Shown piece after piece: positions 20,893 through 32,421 of a stretch of 64,000 nucleotides of DNA; positions within the stretch are counted from its first letter, which is position 1, and every line of letters begins with the position of its first letter. Source of the DNA: Odiellus spinosus. Taxonomy: Eukaryota > Arthropoda > Arachnida > Opiliones > Phalangiidae. A program made the position numbers and the translations under genes. Under the pieces are notes generated by a model, which searched no databases, was not told where the DNA came from, and saw only the letters and a list, made by a program, of their open reading frames with translations. The stretch lies in NCBI GenBank assembly GCA_963920705.1, contig OY987238.1, positions 10,100,183 to 10,164,182 of the forward strand, written 5' to 3'.

Positions 20893-22487
20893 AGAATTTT
20901 TATCTCTCTCATACACACTTTTATTTTCTAGAAAAGTTTTTAGAGTTTAGAGTTATAGAGTTTTTGGTAAATAGATGTCGACAAGTTTGTGTTTTTTTAA
21001 AAAAAAAGTGTGCTGTGCCCAATGTAAATTAATTACTTCGTGAAACATGTGATTCCTTTTGTTTATTCTCGAGTTTAATTAATTAGTTCTTGGTTGTACT
21101 TATACCGTGCGGGCTCTAGTTCGACAAGCAGCTATTTTTTCCAGCGTTTTTTTCATTTACTAAGTATTTCTCTACCACGCGCGTATCCCAGTTTTCACTG
21201 AAGTTGAAAGTAAGGAGAGGAATGTCTTAGTGCGTTTTTTTCATTCGGAAAAAAATATTCTTGGCAAACCTTACATAAGCGAATTACAAGAGAGCGAAGG
21301 CCAAAAACAAACAGCGTGTAATTTGAAGTGCACCCCTGAATGAAAACGGAGTACTATTTTGATTTATAAGGGTCTTTCTTCTCTTCTTAACATCGTATTT
21401 CGGAATTCGATTTTTTAACTCATCCTAATAAGATAAGGTTTTCTGGTTTTGTTGGTGTTGAAAGAAGGTGCTGGCATTCTATGTTTATTGTTAAAATTAG
21501 ATTTAATTTATTTTAATTATAGATTTAATGAACTTTAAATTGAAATTGAATAGCATTTTCGAAAAGATTGTTAAAAAATAATTCAAAATATATATTCAAT
21601 TTTCGAAATTTTTAAAATAAAATTTTCCTCATTACTACGTCATCCCTATATGGTCGCCTGGTTATTGTAGATCCTACAGCTGATTTTCGCGGGTTCTGTC
21701 ACGTGATAGGGTTCCTTAGACGCTTACTTAATCCTGAAAGTCCTACCTCGCTCACAAAAATTATCGTTTAATTATCTTCTAGAAGTAAACTGCAGCATAA
21801 AAAAAAGTAAAAATGCCTATATATTTTTGTTTTTGAAGTTTCTTAAGAACTCTTCAACCCAGAGGTATAAATTTTTTCATATAGCGTTTTAATAGTATGA
21901 TCAAACTAAAAATATATTATATATATTAAAAACATATTCGAAAAAATGATGACACTCAATATTAAGCTGTTTAATTTCCACGTGCATGGGTTTTAAGCTA
22001 GTTTGACAACCTTGTTTCTCTTCCTCTTCAGTCTTCAGGCTCTCCAATAAAAAAGCCTTTAATTCGGGCCTTTCAACATTTCTCTTTATTCCCTGAGTAT
22101 TTTTCTCTTGATTAAACACGTATATATTGTTAGTAGTATTTTTTGAAAAGCATATCTTTATTTCGCTTCCTTACGTAACTTGGTCAAAAGGACAGCAAGG
22201 GTTAATTTAATAAACTTCAACCCAAATATGGTTGTCAATTTTAGTTTGTTAGATATTTTTTCACTAAAGTCTACAATTTTTAAGATCTACTGAATTAAAT
22301 TTGCTTAAAAATATACTATTTTTCACTCGATATAGAAAATTATCCGAGTTTGAATTTGAAAATAAAGTTTCATATATAATAATAAATCCATTTAATTATT
22401 ATCCCAATGTACAATAATTTTTGTTTCCATCAATTAATCCGAAATAAAATATCAAACACTATTAATTTAATGTCCGTAACCTTTTCC
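20893..22487. other. non-coding AT-rich interval
   Basis: No gene recognised. The segment 21490-21610 resembles family J in reverse (AGCATTTTCGAAAAGATTG). The segment 22283-22375 resembles family F (AAATATACTATTTTTCA). A 72-codon minus frame at 21901-22119 is Lys/Glu-rich and has no recognisable domain. Confidence 0.45.
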
Positions 22488-22645
22488 GGAATATTCTAGA
22501 AAGTTCTAGAGAGGTCTAGAAAATTCTGGAAAGTGATTGAAAGTTTTAGAAAGATCAGGAAAATTTCGCAAAATTTCGCAAAATTGTAGAAAAGTCGTGA
22601 AAAACCTAAAAAATTCTGTAAAGTTGTGGAAAATTCTAGAAAACG
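22488..22645. repeat. degenerate short tandem repeat of alternating GAA/TTC
   Basis: About a dozen loosely repeated units near AAATTCTAGAAAG. The first 25 bases form alternating GAA and TTC blocks at 5-bp spacing (GAATATTCTAGAAAGTTC), matching the heat-shock-element consensus nGAAnnTTCn. In a repeat of this composition the match may be incidental. Confidence 0.6.
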
Positions 22646-22867
22646 CCCTTGATTTTCCACCGGTTTTTGCTAGTATATATATTAATAACTGAAGGCAAGG
22701 TAATAGTTATTCTCCGATTCTGAGCATTGAAAGCCAACTATAGGGAGTCGGCAACACTGTAAAAAATAAAGGGTCGGATAAATACCTTTAAAGGTATTTC
22801 TGCTTGCCACCCCAGGCGCACCCTTTTAGGTACTTATTAATACCCTACTTTAGGGGTATTATAAAAT

Positions 22868-23285
22868 ACCTTCTATTAAGGGTATTAATGAATACCTTTG
22901 GGGTACTATTTAGCACCATATATGGTATTTATTCAGACTTCAAAAAATACTATTGGGGTTCGAAAAAAGACCTTTTGGGTCATTAGGGGTACTAATTGGT
23001 ACCATATATGGTATTTATCCAGACTTCAAAACTTCGCTTTAGGGGTACGAAATAATACCTTTTCGGACATTAGAGGTAATAATTGGCACCATATAAGGTA
23101 TTTATCCAGACTTCAAAACTTCACTTTAGGGGTACGAAATAATACCTTTTCGGCCATTTGAGGTACTAATTGGCACCATATAAGGTATTTTTCATACTTC
23201 AAAATTTCGCTTTGGGGGTGTGAAGAAATACCTTTTCGGCCATTAGAGGTACTAATTGGCACCATATAAGGTATTTTTCGGGAAA
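22868..23285. repeat. 87-bp tandem repeat, about five units
   Basis: Successive units start near GGGGTACGAAATAATACC (22954, 23041, 23128, 23213). Each contains ACTAATTGGCACCATATA, AGGTATTT and CAGACTTCAAAACTTCGC. Spacing is 85-87 bp. The units carry the same AATACC/GGTATT motifs as the terminal regions of the surrounding element. Confidence 0.85.
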
Positions 23286-23319
23286 ATAAAAGATACTTCT
23301 TTCATTATTTAAATAGTAG

Positions 23320-23764
23320 CAAACCTGGAAGATTTATTTGTACAAAATAATGGGTTATCATACATCACAATGATTTAAAAATCAAAATAAATCCAGATTT
23401 GTATTATGGTTTCATGCATTTGAAAAAGAGGTTTTAACACGAGTTGATGCACTTTGAGAAATTGGTTTTTCACGAGGTTACAAATTTGTTAACTTTAATT
23501 TTAGTACAAAGTTATGGGTTTGAAAAGAGGTTTTTAACAAGTTTATGATTTTGGTTTTTAAAAGAAGTTCATTAATTTGGAAAAGAAAGCTTTTTATAAG
23601 ACGTTTATGCATTTTGAGAAAGATGGGTTTTATGGATTTTGAGAAATGGAATTTTATCACAAATATATGAATACGTTAGTTTTAATCACAAATTTATGGG
23701 TTTAGTATTTACCACAAAGATGGGTTTCAAAAAGGCCTTTTACAACAAACTTATTTTTAAATAC
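23320..23764. repeat. degenerate tandem repeat region
   Basis: Recurring pieces such as GGGTTTGAAAAGAGG, TTTTAACAAG and TTATGCATTTTGAGAAA without strict period. Probably an eroded minisatellite joining the 87-bp repeat to the satellite. Confidence 0.45.
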
Positions 23765-25012
23765 TAATAATGAGTCATTAAATACTGATAATGAGTCTTT
23801 AATTACTAATAATAAACCATTAAATACTAATTGTGAATAATGATTTATATAAAATTACTATGAATTATTTATTACTAATTATGAATTAAATATTACTAAT
23901 TATGAATTAAATATTACTAATTATGAATTAAATATTACTAATTATGAATTAAATATTACTAATTATGAATTAAATATTACTAATTATGAATTAAATATTA
24001 CTAATTATGAATTAAATATTACTAATTATGAATTAAATATTACTAATTATGAATTAAATATTACTAATTATGTATTAAATATTACTAATTATGAATTAAA
24101 TATTACTAATTATGAATTAAATATTACTAATTATGAATTAAATATTACTAATTATGAATTAAATATTACTAATTATGAATTAAATATTACTAATTATGAA
24201 TTAAATATTACTAATTATGAATTAAATATTACTAATTATGAATTAAATATTACTAATTATGAATTAAATATTACTAATTATGAATTAAATATTACTAATT
24301 ATGAATTAAATATTACTAATTATGAATTAAATATTACTAATTATGAATTAAATATTACTAATTATGAATTAAATATTACTAATTATGAATTAAATATTAC
24401 TAATTATGAATTAAATATTACTAATTATGAATTAAATATTACTAATTATGAATTATATATTACTAATTATGAATTATATATTACTAATTATGAATTATAT
24501 ATTACTAATTATGAATTAAATATTACTAATTATGAATTAAATATTACTAATTATGAATTAAATATTACTAATTATGAATTAAATATTACTAATTATGAAT
24601 TAAATATTACTAATTATGAATTAAATACTACTAATTATGAATTAAATACTACTAATTATGAATTAAATACTACTAATTATGAATTAAATATTACTAATTA
24701 TGAATTAAATATTACTAATTATGAATTAAATATTACTAATTATGAATTAAATATTACTAATTATGAATTAAATATTACTAATTATGAATTAAATATTACT
24801 AATTATGAATTAAATATTACTAATTATGAATTAAATATTACTAATTATGAATTAAATATTACTAATTATGAATTAAATATTACTAATTATGAATTAAATA
24901 TTACTAATTATGAATTAAATATTACTAATTATGAATTAAATATTAATTATGAATTAAATATTAATTATGAATTAAATATTACTAATTATGAATTAAATAT
25001 TACTAATTATGA
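23765..25012. repeat. 21-bp satellite, block 1
   Basis: A head-to-tail array of AATTATGAATTAAATATTACT, roughly 54 clean units from 23870 after a degraded start. A few units are variants (ATATATTACT, ATACTACT) in consecutive runs, and two 18-bp units occur near 24940-24970. Runs of identical variants indicate local amplification by unequal exchange or slippage. Confidence 0.95.
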
Positions 25013-25602
25013 ATTATTAATTATTTAATACGAATTATTAATTATTTAATACGAATTATTAATTATTTAATACGAATTATTAATTATTTAATACGAATTA
25101 TTAATTATTTAATACGAATTATTATTAATTATTTAATACGAATTATTATTAATTATTTAATACGAATTATTATTAATTATTTAATACGAATTATTATTAA
25201 TTATTTAATACGAATTATTATTAATTATTTAATACGAATTAATTATTTAATACGAATTAATTATTTAATACGAATTAATTATTTAATACGAATTAATTAT
25301 TTAATACGAATTAATTATTTAATACGAATTAATTATTTAATACGAATTAATTATTTAATACGAATTAATTATTTAATACGAATTAATTATTTAATACGAA
25401 TTATTATTAATTATTTAATACGAATTAATTATTTAATACGAATTAATTATTTAATACGAATTAATTATTTAATACGAATTAATTATTTAATACGAATTAA
25501 TTATTTAATACGAATTAATTATTTAATACGAATTAATTATTTAATACGAATTATTAATTATTTAATACGAATTATTAATTATTTAATACGAATTATTAAT
25601 AA
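25013..25602. repeat. 18/21/24-bp satellite, block 2, apparently inverted
   Basis: Units begin CGAATT and end ATTTAATA. Lengths occur in runs: 21 bp (25031-25114), 24 bp (25115-25234), 18 bp (25235 to about 25396), one 24 bp, then 18 bp again and three 21 bp at the end. Each step adds or removes one ATT. The reverse complement (AATTCGTATTAAATAATTAAT) resembles the block 1 unit, so the array seems to change orientation at about 25013. Confidence 0.92.
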
Positions 25603-26251
25603 GAGAAATTAATCCAGTAATTATTAAATTCTGATCTAGTATTAATAATCCATGAAAAATCCATTTTAATTATAATTGGTCTAATCATAGTTAATTTGAT
25701 TCTATCATCAATAAATTTCAATCAGTCATAAAGCTTTAAATAAATTTAATCACTTTTATTGGTAAAATTGTGATTAATTTTAATTTAGATTAGGATTAGC
25801 TTCATCGATTAGATTTATTTTTGATTATATTTAAATTATAATTATTAAAATGGAATTAAGCGTTTAAACTGTGTTAATCGATTTTATCATAATTAAATTA
25901 ATCTTCTTCATCATTGTTCGATTGTCACGTGAATCAAAATATTCTGTCTAAAATTCTGTTCGCCAAAGCATTTTCTACCGCTGGCAGCCAGTGTCAGTTA
26001 AAATTTCAAACCAGTGGCGTTATTTTTTCATGGTGATTTTCAGTCAACACTTTCTACCCCATCCTCCCTTTGCGGTAAGCCTGATAAAGAAAAATTCTTC
26101 ACTCCACTGCTCTGTATAATACAACAACGGTTGTTAAAAGCCTCCTCCATTCGATCCTTGCTTTTACGTGTCGGAACCACAGGTCGGTTCTTGCCCTGTA
26201 GTTGGATTAGACCAACACTTCTGTTCTGCCGTTAATAGTCTCATGTGTAGG
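25603..26251. other. non-coding interior of the candidate CACTG element
   Basis: AT-rich transition from the satellite (to about 25900), then a more GC-balanced segment 25930-26250. A 73-codon plus frame there (26014-26235) has no recognisable domain. Confidence 0.5.
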
Positions 26252-26330
26252 CCTTGGTAGCTCAGTTGGTTAGAGTGTGGGACAGTTACTGAACGACCCT
26301 GAGGTGTGTCTTATGTTGTCATATCAGGAT
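26252..26330 (+). repeat. tRNA-like SINE head or tRNA pseudogene
   Basis: GGCCTTGGTAGCTCAGTTGG, followed by TTAGAGTGTGGGACAG, reads as the 5' half of a tRNA with a perfect A box (TAGCTCAGTTGG, 26259-26270). The anticodon arm does not pair and no clear B box (GGTTCGAATCC) follows, so this is not a functional tRNA. It is most likely the head of a tRNA-derived SINE, with the tail not delimited. Confidence 0.6.
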
Positions 26331-27229
26331 TCCTGTTTATCCACTTAAATCATGTTTAAACCGTACCTAATGGTTGTTAAAAACCTTCTCCATACCATGT
26401 TATTCTATCTTTTAGGACAGTGATCGGCAGAATAAACTTTCCCTTTTCTGTTATATCAGAATCACATTCAGTTTGTTCCTGAAAAAATAAGAGTCCTTCA
26501 CTCCTTCTTCAAGTTGAAATAACTAGCAAAGGCTTAAGCTTGATAGGATTATGCTAAGCAGCTAACATACTCGTGAAGGAATTATTGCATATGTTCGAAA
26601 CTTGAAATTTGGAAAATCATGAAGATTTATAACATATATAAATTAATAGATATGCCTACCTTTCAATCTGCGTTTCAGCAACCTTCGATTTCAAAGAGTT
26701 AAATACAAGTTAAGCTTGCGCCTAAATTGATGGCTCGGTCGCGTCTCTACTACGAAGAAAACAGAGAGAATACTTAAACGAAGGAGGTGAAAGAGACTGC
26801 CCGTTTTCCCGTTCTAACGCGCTTACCGCTTATTGTGCGCTAGGTACAAGCTTCCACTCGTTTGTTACTCACTCAGAGATAGATATCACCTCCGCCAAAA
26901 AGTGACGCGGCACCAAGCGTTATTCTCTCGTCAAGGTTGCTAGAGATATTTCGCTGGGTTCTAGTCTCCCGAGCGTTAACATTTGAATCCACAAAAAAAC
27001 AATTTAAACCTTGGGGCGCTTGTTTTAGTTTACCTTCTATTAATGACATTAGATATTTTACTTTTCTCCAATTAAGATCCCAATAAAACATTAATATCAA
27101 CAATATGTATAATAAGACTTATAATGATTTTGGAATAAAATTTCCAGCGTAGTTTTCATTTCGCGGGGTTTCCGATTGTTAAGCCTAATTTGACAAAAGT
27201 AGGCTTAGGAAAAAAATTTCACGAGCTTG
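26331..27229. other. non-coding interior of the candidate CACTG element
   Basis: No gene recognised. A 76-codon minus frame at 26873-27103 shows no domain. Confidence 0.5.
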
Positions 27230-27454
27230 GTTCGATAATACCTTTTGGGGTTTTAAAAAAGACCTTCTTTACTCATTAAATACCCTTCGGAAGTCGAAAA
27301 TACCCTAATGGTATTGAAAAGAACCCTTAAAAATTCTTAGGGTGTGTTTAAGCGCCATCGGTAGTACTAATAAATACCTTAAGGTGTTTTTCCATTAAAA
27401 GTACCTTTTAAGGCGTTTAAAACGACCCCAAAAATACCTTCATTTTTTACAGTG

Positions 27455-28947
27455 AAGGTTGACACTGAAACGTCATAGGCTCTCACCTGAGTGTCATTCC
27501 CCCTAGTGAGGGAGTTACAGTATTCTTCCCTACAAACGCTCCGGAAAGTTGCATGATAACACTCTTATTACACAACTAAATCATTAAGTAGATTCAATCG
27601 TCTTTATTCTAATTCTGTTAATTTCAATTACATTAAATATTATATACGACTTGAAAATTAAGAATAATTATATTTCTTCTTAAACTTTACTACGCAACAC
27701 CTGTCTTATGTTTGCCTCCAAGGTAATTAAAAATATCTTTCATTTGAACCTCCCTTCTCCCGACTTTTAATATTAAAATAATGGATAGAAGAATTATATA
27801 TGAGACGAAACGTCGACTTTTGGCCTCTGGTTAGTTTATACTCGCCACTATATATAGCTCCTCATCTCCATTTTCTCACGAAAGTTAATTAATAAATCCG
27901 CTACGGCGTGCCTTAATTGGGAGAATAAGCTTATATTCCTATAGAAGTTAGAGATAAAGTCCGAAACTCGGCAGGGAAAAACATATACGTCATTATTTTG
28001 TCATGAAAAGAATATAGGACTTTGTACAACTCCCAAACTATACTACTTTTATTCTTACACGGTTTAAAATTGTGTATTGATCCGCGTCAGCTTTTATCGT
28101 TCTGCCAACTAATCTTGAACTAGAAGTTTAAGTTCTAGGGATGTAACGGTTTTACCGATCGATACTGCGTGTGTTGTAGGATATGAGCTTCAACATATCT
28201 CGTATTACAAGCCGGGTTTAGGTATTACAACCCTATTATCATGTTTCAATCCATTTATTTAATTTAGGAGTTGGTAATAATTAGTGCTGTTATTCATATT
28301 TCCCCAGATATTTTATTTTCGGATTAATTGTTTTTAGCCAATAAATAATAGTTTAGAGTTTATTCAAAGATTAACATTTGAACCTTTATCTATAAACAAG
28401 TTACTCGTATCAAAAGTCTATCACCTTATTCCATAAAAGTAAATAACGCCCAGGAGAATATTCTAAAACCAACTATGAAAACTCACCTTAAAAGTTTGAG
28501 AGATTAAGTATAACACCGTACCGTAGCTCTTTACGAACTGAATTCAAAGATTGATTCTACAAGATTTTGTAGCCACCCTACAGAACTAACCAAACGACGA
28601 CAACGACAGGGCCTGCCGTTTCAAAGAAAGAGCTTTTCTATTTTCGAGGCTACTTTTATTTGAAAACTTTCAGATAAAACCAGAGCTTGAAAAGGGGGAA
28701 TAAGGAAAGAGAAGGCCTAGAAGTTAAAAAAAATCTTATTGATTCTTTTCGTCGCGAGCATTAAACGAAAAGCTCGTTCACCGCTTGTCTCGAAAAATAT
28801 TTTTTTCGAGACGAATATTCAATTTTATTTTATTATTTAGGGTGTCACCCTTTAGCGTTGTTAGCTTTAAGGGTTTTATTGATTTGGTGAATGTTTTATG
28901 TTGATGTATCCAACATGTTTCCGTGTCAAGAACGTTTAGTTTCAACT
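27455..28947. other. non-coding interval
   Basis: No gene. The segment 28035-28100 (ACTACTTTTATTC then a TTGTGTATTGATCCGCG run) belongs to the dispersed motif family E. The segment 27560-27650 loosely resembles 43540-43620. Confidence 0.45.
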
Positions 28948-28951
28948 TTAA

Positions 28952-29347
28952 AGGGAGAAAGGAACCTATCGTTTAAATAGGCCTAATCCAACATTAAAAA
29001 AAATTAAAAACCAATATTAAACTAGAAGTAAATTTTAAACTTACCATCAAAATAGGCTTAGCTGGATTCATGGAGATATCCTGAACTCCCTGTATAAGGA
29101 TAGCGACCAATGACATTGATCGATGGCGCTTATATGGGGAATGCAGGATCTCCATGATTTATGTCATTGGTCGCTATCCTTATACAGGGAGTTCAGGATA
29201 TCTCCATCAATCCAGCTAAGCCTATTTTGATGGTAAGTTTTAAAAGTTTAATATTTGTTTGTAATTTTATTTTTGCTGTTGGATTAGGCCTATTTAAAAT
29301 AAAAGGAATCGATAAAAAATCATTGGTTGTTAGGTTGCATTCTCCAT
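28952..29347. repeat. family A element with 44-bp perfect hairpin, TTAA duplication
   Basis: A 396-bp element with ends AGGGAGAAAGG and TTGCATTCTCCAT, flanked by TTAA (28948-28951 and 29348-29351). Arms 29072-29115 and 29162-29205 are perfect inverted complements of 44 bp. The 46-nt loop holds a third, diverged copy of the arm (TATATGGGGAATGCAGG). The outer blocks with AGGCCTAATCC and GGATTAGGCC are both present. Confidence 0.88.
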
Positions 29348-29772
29348 TTAAAGGGAATATGGTAGAAAAAATCCAATAATTAAAATTTTGATCGAGGAAA
29401 TTGAATTTAATTTAAACTGACTTTAAAAACAATTCATGAATATATAATTTCAATGGAAAGCTTTCTATTGGCTGTCACATCATCCTAAAGTTAAAAAATT
29501 CTTTCTAATACCTGTGAAGAGTTTGTTTTCCATCCATGGTACCTCCTTAACCATAGTTATAGTTAATTACAATTATTATCTACAATATACGTGTTAAACC
29601 ACTAATAAACATTTAACCATCTTGTTTAATTTCGGGTTTTCCCATTTTTTTTTGCCAATAGAGAAATATTGTCGGGAAATTCGATTCTAGTATTTGAATT
29701 GGAGAACGTTAAAAGGAGAGCGGGAGGTGAGATGGGAAAAAAACTTAAATGTCTTTTCTCTTTCTCAAGCGG

Positions 29773-29774
<2 letters not shown>

Positions 29775-29807
<33 letters not shown>
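29775..29807 (+). repeat. poly(A) run, 33 bases
   Basis: Uninterrupted A run between GGGC and CGCTG. No retroposed body or target duplication could be paired with it. Confidence 0.95.
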
Positions 29808-29808
<1 letters not shown>

Positions 29809-30764
29809 GCTGATCTGGAGCGATTTCAGAGAGAAAAATTTAGGGAAAGACGTACAGAACGTTGCGTCAAAGGGTGCCCGATTGGCGATGAAGGCGCCTA
29901 TCTCGCGACTTTTTATTCCCTTAAGCAATTACGGACTCTAAAACGAATCGAGAACCAAAGCCGCGCAGATCCCACCTCCAAACTCTCCAAAAAGCGAAAC
30001 GGTTCGCGAATCAGTTCCAATTCTCAGTGCGTCAAAGATAACCTCTATCTTTTATAGTCATTTGATTTGATTTCGTATTGAGACACGTAGCTTCGTACCT
30101 GCTGAAAATACCGACTGAGTTTGAAGTCATATAAGGCTACTAAAGCTGTCGATGCGATATTTTCGGTACGTAGAAAGCCAAAGCGAACCTCTAGAATTGA
30201 ATTTGATGTCCCCAAATCGCGTCAAATGGAGCTTTCAGGAGATCATCGCCAGCAAGCACCCTTACAGGTTCTATTGAACCATGTCTACGTCTATTCCTGC
30301 ATTTACAAAAGATATTTACAGTGAAATCTTGATTCTCATTCTTATTCCGCGTAAAATCATAAAGAATTAAGTTTAAATTTAATATTATCGGTAACATAAT
30401 TCTTCTTTTATACGATTTGATTAAGAAAAAGTCGCATTTCATTTAGATTTCGTGAAAGCAACAAATTAAATGTACCTTAAAGAACTTTTTGTTAAATAAC
30501 ACATCTTTGCATTTATTTCAAGACCTTTTTCGACCAAATCAGATTAGCCATACATATCTTGATTCTACTAAATGACCAATTTCTTGTGAAACCTTAATTC
30601 AATATTTTAAAGCGGGAAGAGATGAAGACGCGTGTTACACTTATTGAATGTTATGAGCTTCTGGTAACGCTAAACGTTAGATTTCTATTTAGGGCATGCA
30701 CGGATTGAATCTGCCGGAAGCGAGCGATCGACGAACCGTTTTATAAGTTGAAAGCGAAGAAATA

Positions 30765-30768
<4 letters not shown>

Positions 30769-30847
<79 letters not shown>
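30769..30847. repeat. (AT)n microsatellite
   Basis: About 39 AT dinucleotides without interruption. Confidence 0.97.
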
Positions 30848-30849
<2 letters not shown>

Positions 30850-31299
30850 AGCTATTTATCGCTAAGCTTTAGCTGGTTCCTTAAAACTTGAAAAACCGAG
30901 AGCTTTTCTCATCCGAGTACTTTTCTGAATCCTGAGATTTTAAGCGATTTCGATAAAGCCAATAAATTTTCCCCCGAATTTATCCGATTCCGGACGCTCC
31001 AATCGGTACGCGATTGCTTGAAAAATCTATATATAGGACGCGTATTTCTGTTCGTGAGCGGTTTGTAAAATAATTTTATTCACTATGAGGTTTAACATTG
31101 TGTATTATTCCGCCACACCTTTCGCTAAGTTGCGACACTACTCGCGGACAATAGTAAAGCCTTTTAGAGGATCCACTAAAGCTCCGGTGGAATGAAATTT
31201 TGTTTTAAAGGGCTGGTGAAACGTAGAAAGTATTAAAATTCAGTTTGGTATTTGACTAAAAGCGTATGATATGTTGGATAATGTTTATAATTAGGGTTC

Positions 31300-31760
31300 G
31301 AGTAATCTGACTAAAAGTAAGGGTCAGATCAGGAAATAAATAACTGTCTGAAAGGCGAGGAAAAGATTAATAAATTCTTCAATTTGTCTAAAGGTCAGGG
31401 AGAGGTCAGAATAATATAAAATCAGTTTTTATAAGGCTAGAGAGCGCTCGGAATATTCTAAAATCTACGTAAAAACTCAGGGAGAGGGCGAGGAATTCCG
31501 AAATAGATCTTAAAATGTCATGGAAAGCTCAAGTCTAAGTAAAAATTGTTTTATGAGATATTTAAAATTATGCAATGAGATCATTGATTTATAAAATTGT
31601 GTAATGAGGTTAGTGATTTCTAAAATCTGCATTTAAAAGATCAGGGAGAGATGGGAGAATTCAAAAATCTGCATGAAGGTCAAGAAGAGGTCAATGATTT
31701 ATAAAATATATCAAAACTGGTTTTATGAAGTTCAGGAAGTGCTAAGATTATCCAATTATA
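31300..31760. repeat. degenerate minisatellite with AAGGTCAGG motif
   Basis: Repeated pieces AAAATCTGCAT, AAGGTCAGGGAGAGG and ATTTATAAAAT recur irregularly. The same AAGGTCAGG core recurs at 38920-39380, suggesting one old repeat type at two places. Confidence 0.5.
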
Positions 31761-32271
31761 TAATATTATTAACGATATCGGTGTTGATATAGTATTTTCA
31801 ATTCGAAATTTTTCGTTCCTCAATTTTCTGTTCCACAACCCCTTTACAATCTATACCCTTTGACACCTTCCTTCGTAAATTACCCCAATTCAAATCTTAG
31901 GTTTCAACCTGGAGGGGCAAAAAAATCTTCAATGATTAATCTTATCAATTTTTTTCCAATAATAACGTTTAACTCTGAATAATTTCAAAGTGATTTCTCT
32001 AGCTATTATAAATGGTCCCGGAGCGCTTACCTAGATGTTATTCTATCTAATTGCCGCTAGGGCTTTAACGTAATATCCGCCATCTAAGTTTTCCCATATA
32101 TCGAATTGTACCCGCTAAGTATCTAACCAACGTACGCCTACATAATTAATAAGACTGCAACCATATTCCCTTCTACTGAAATTACATATCGAATGTAATC
32201 TTAATGGTGAAGGTGACCAAGTTCGTCCACGAAACGATAACGAATGAAATAATATATTAGGAGATCCATGG
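31761..32271. other. non-coding AT-rich interval
   Basis: No gene or clear repeat. Confidence 0.45.
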
Positions 32272-32278
32272 ATTATGT

Positions 32279-32421
32279 CGCAGGTAAATCATGCTTCAAG
32301 TTTACAACAAGGTATATTATGATTATTATGTGGTTCTGAAAGTTTTGTCGTCAGAGCTTTCGCCCGAGGAGGGAGGAAAAATTCAAAAATTCTAAACAGT
32401 CGAGATGCGCACCGGGTTTTG
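32279..32421. repeat. family D end fragment
   Basis: It begins CGCAGGTAAATCATGCTTC with TTTACAACAAGG, matching the end of the elements at 34416 and 58434, and continues to CAGTCGAGATGCG. The rest is replaced by a family B right half. Confidence 0.7.

Larger units (their letters stand above)
22755..27454. mobile_element. candidate 4.7-kb CACTG-ended non-autonomous DNA transposon
   Basis: The left end CACTGTAAAAAATAAAGG is matched by an inverted right end CCTTCATTTTTTACAGTG (one mismatch in 18). Inside both ends many AATACC/GGTATT motifs in alternating orientation form subterminal repeats (22755-23280 and 27230-27454). The body holds minisatellites, a long satellite and a tRNA-like SINE piece; no transposase is visible. 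CACT(G/A) termini with subterminal repeats fit the CACTA/EnSpm or Chapaev group. A Galileo-type foldback is an alternative. No convincing target duplication was found; 2-bp AA is compatible but weak. Confidence 0.55.
29352..31280. other. non-coding interval with simple repeats
   Basis: No gene recognised. A 33-base A run lies at 29775-29807 and gives rise to Lys-rich spurious frames. The stretch 29810-30060 is less AT-rich but shows no domain. Family E motif at 31065-31125 (GAGGTTTAACATTGTGTATT). Confidence 0.5.

Noticed and set aside
23765-25602. CRISPR-like array.
   Set aside because: Units are contiguous without unique spacers and the genome is eukaryotic; this is satellite DNA.
26252-26330. 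Functional tRNA gene.
   Set aside because: The anticodon arm does not pair and no B box or matching acceptor strand was found.
29669-30057. Two overlapping plus-strand frames with a poly-lysine run.
   Set aside because: The lysines come from a 33-base A run; the rest has no domain.
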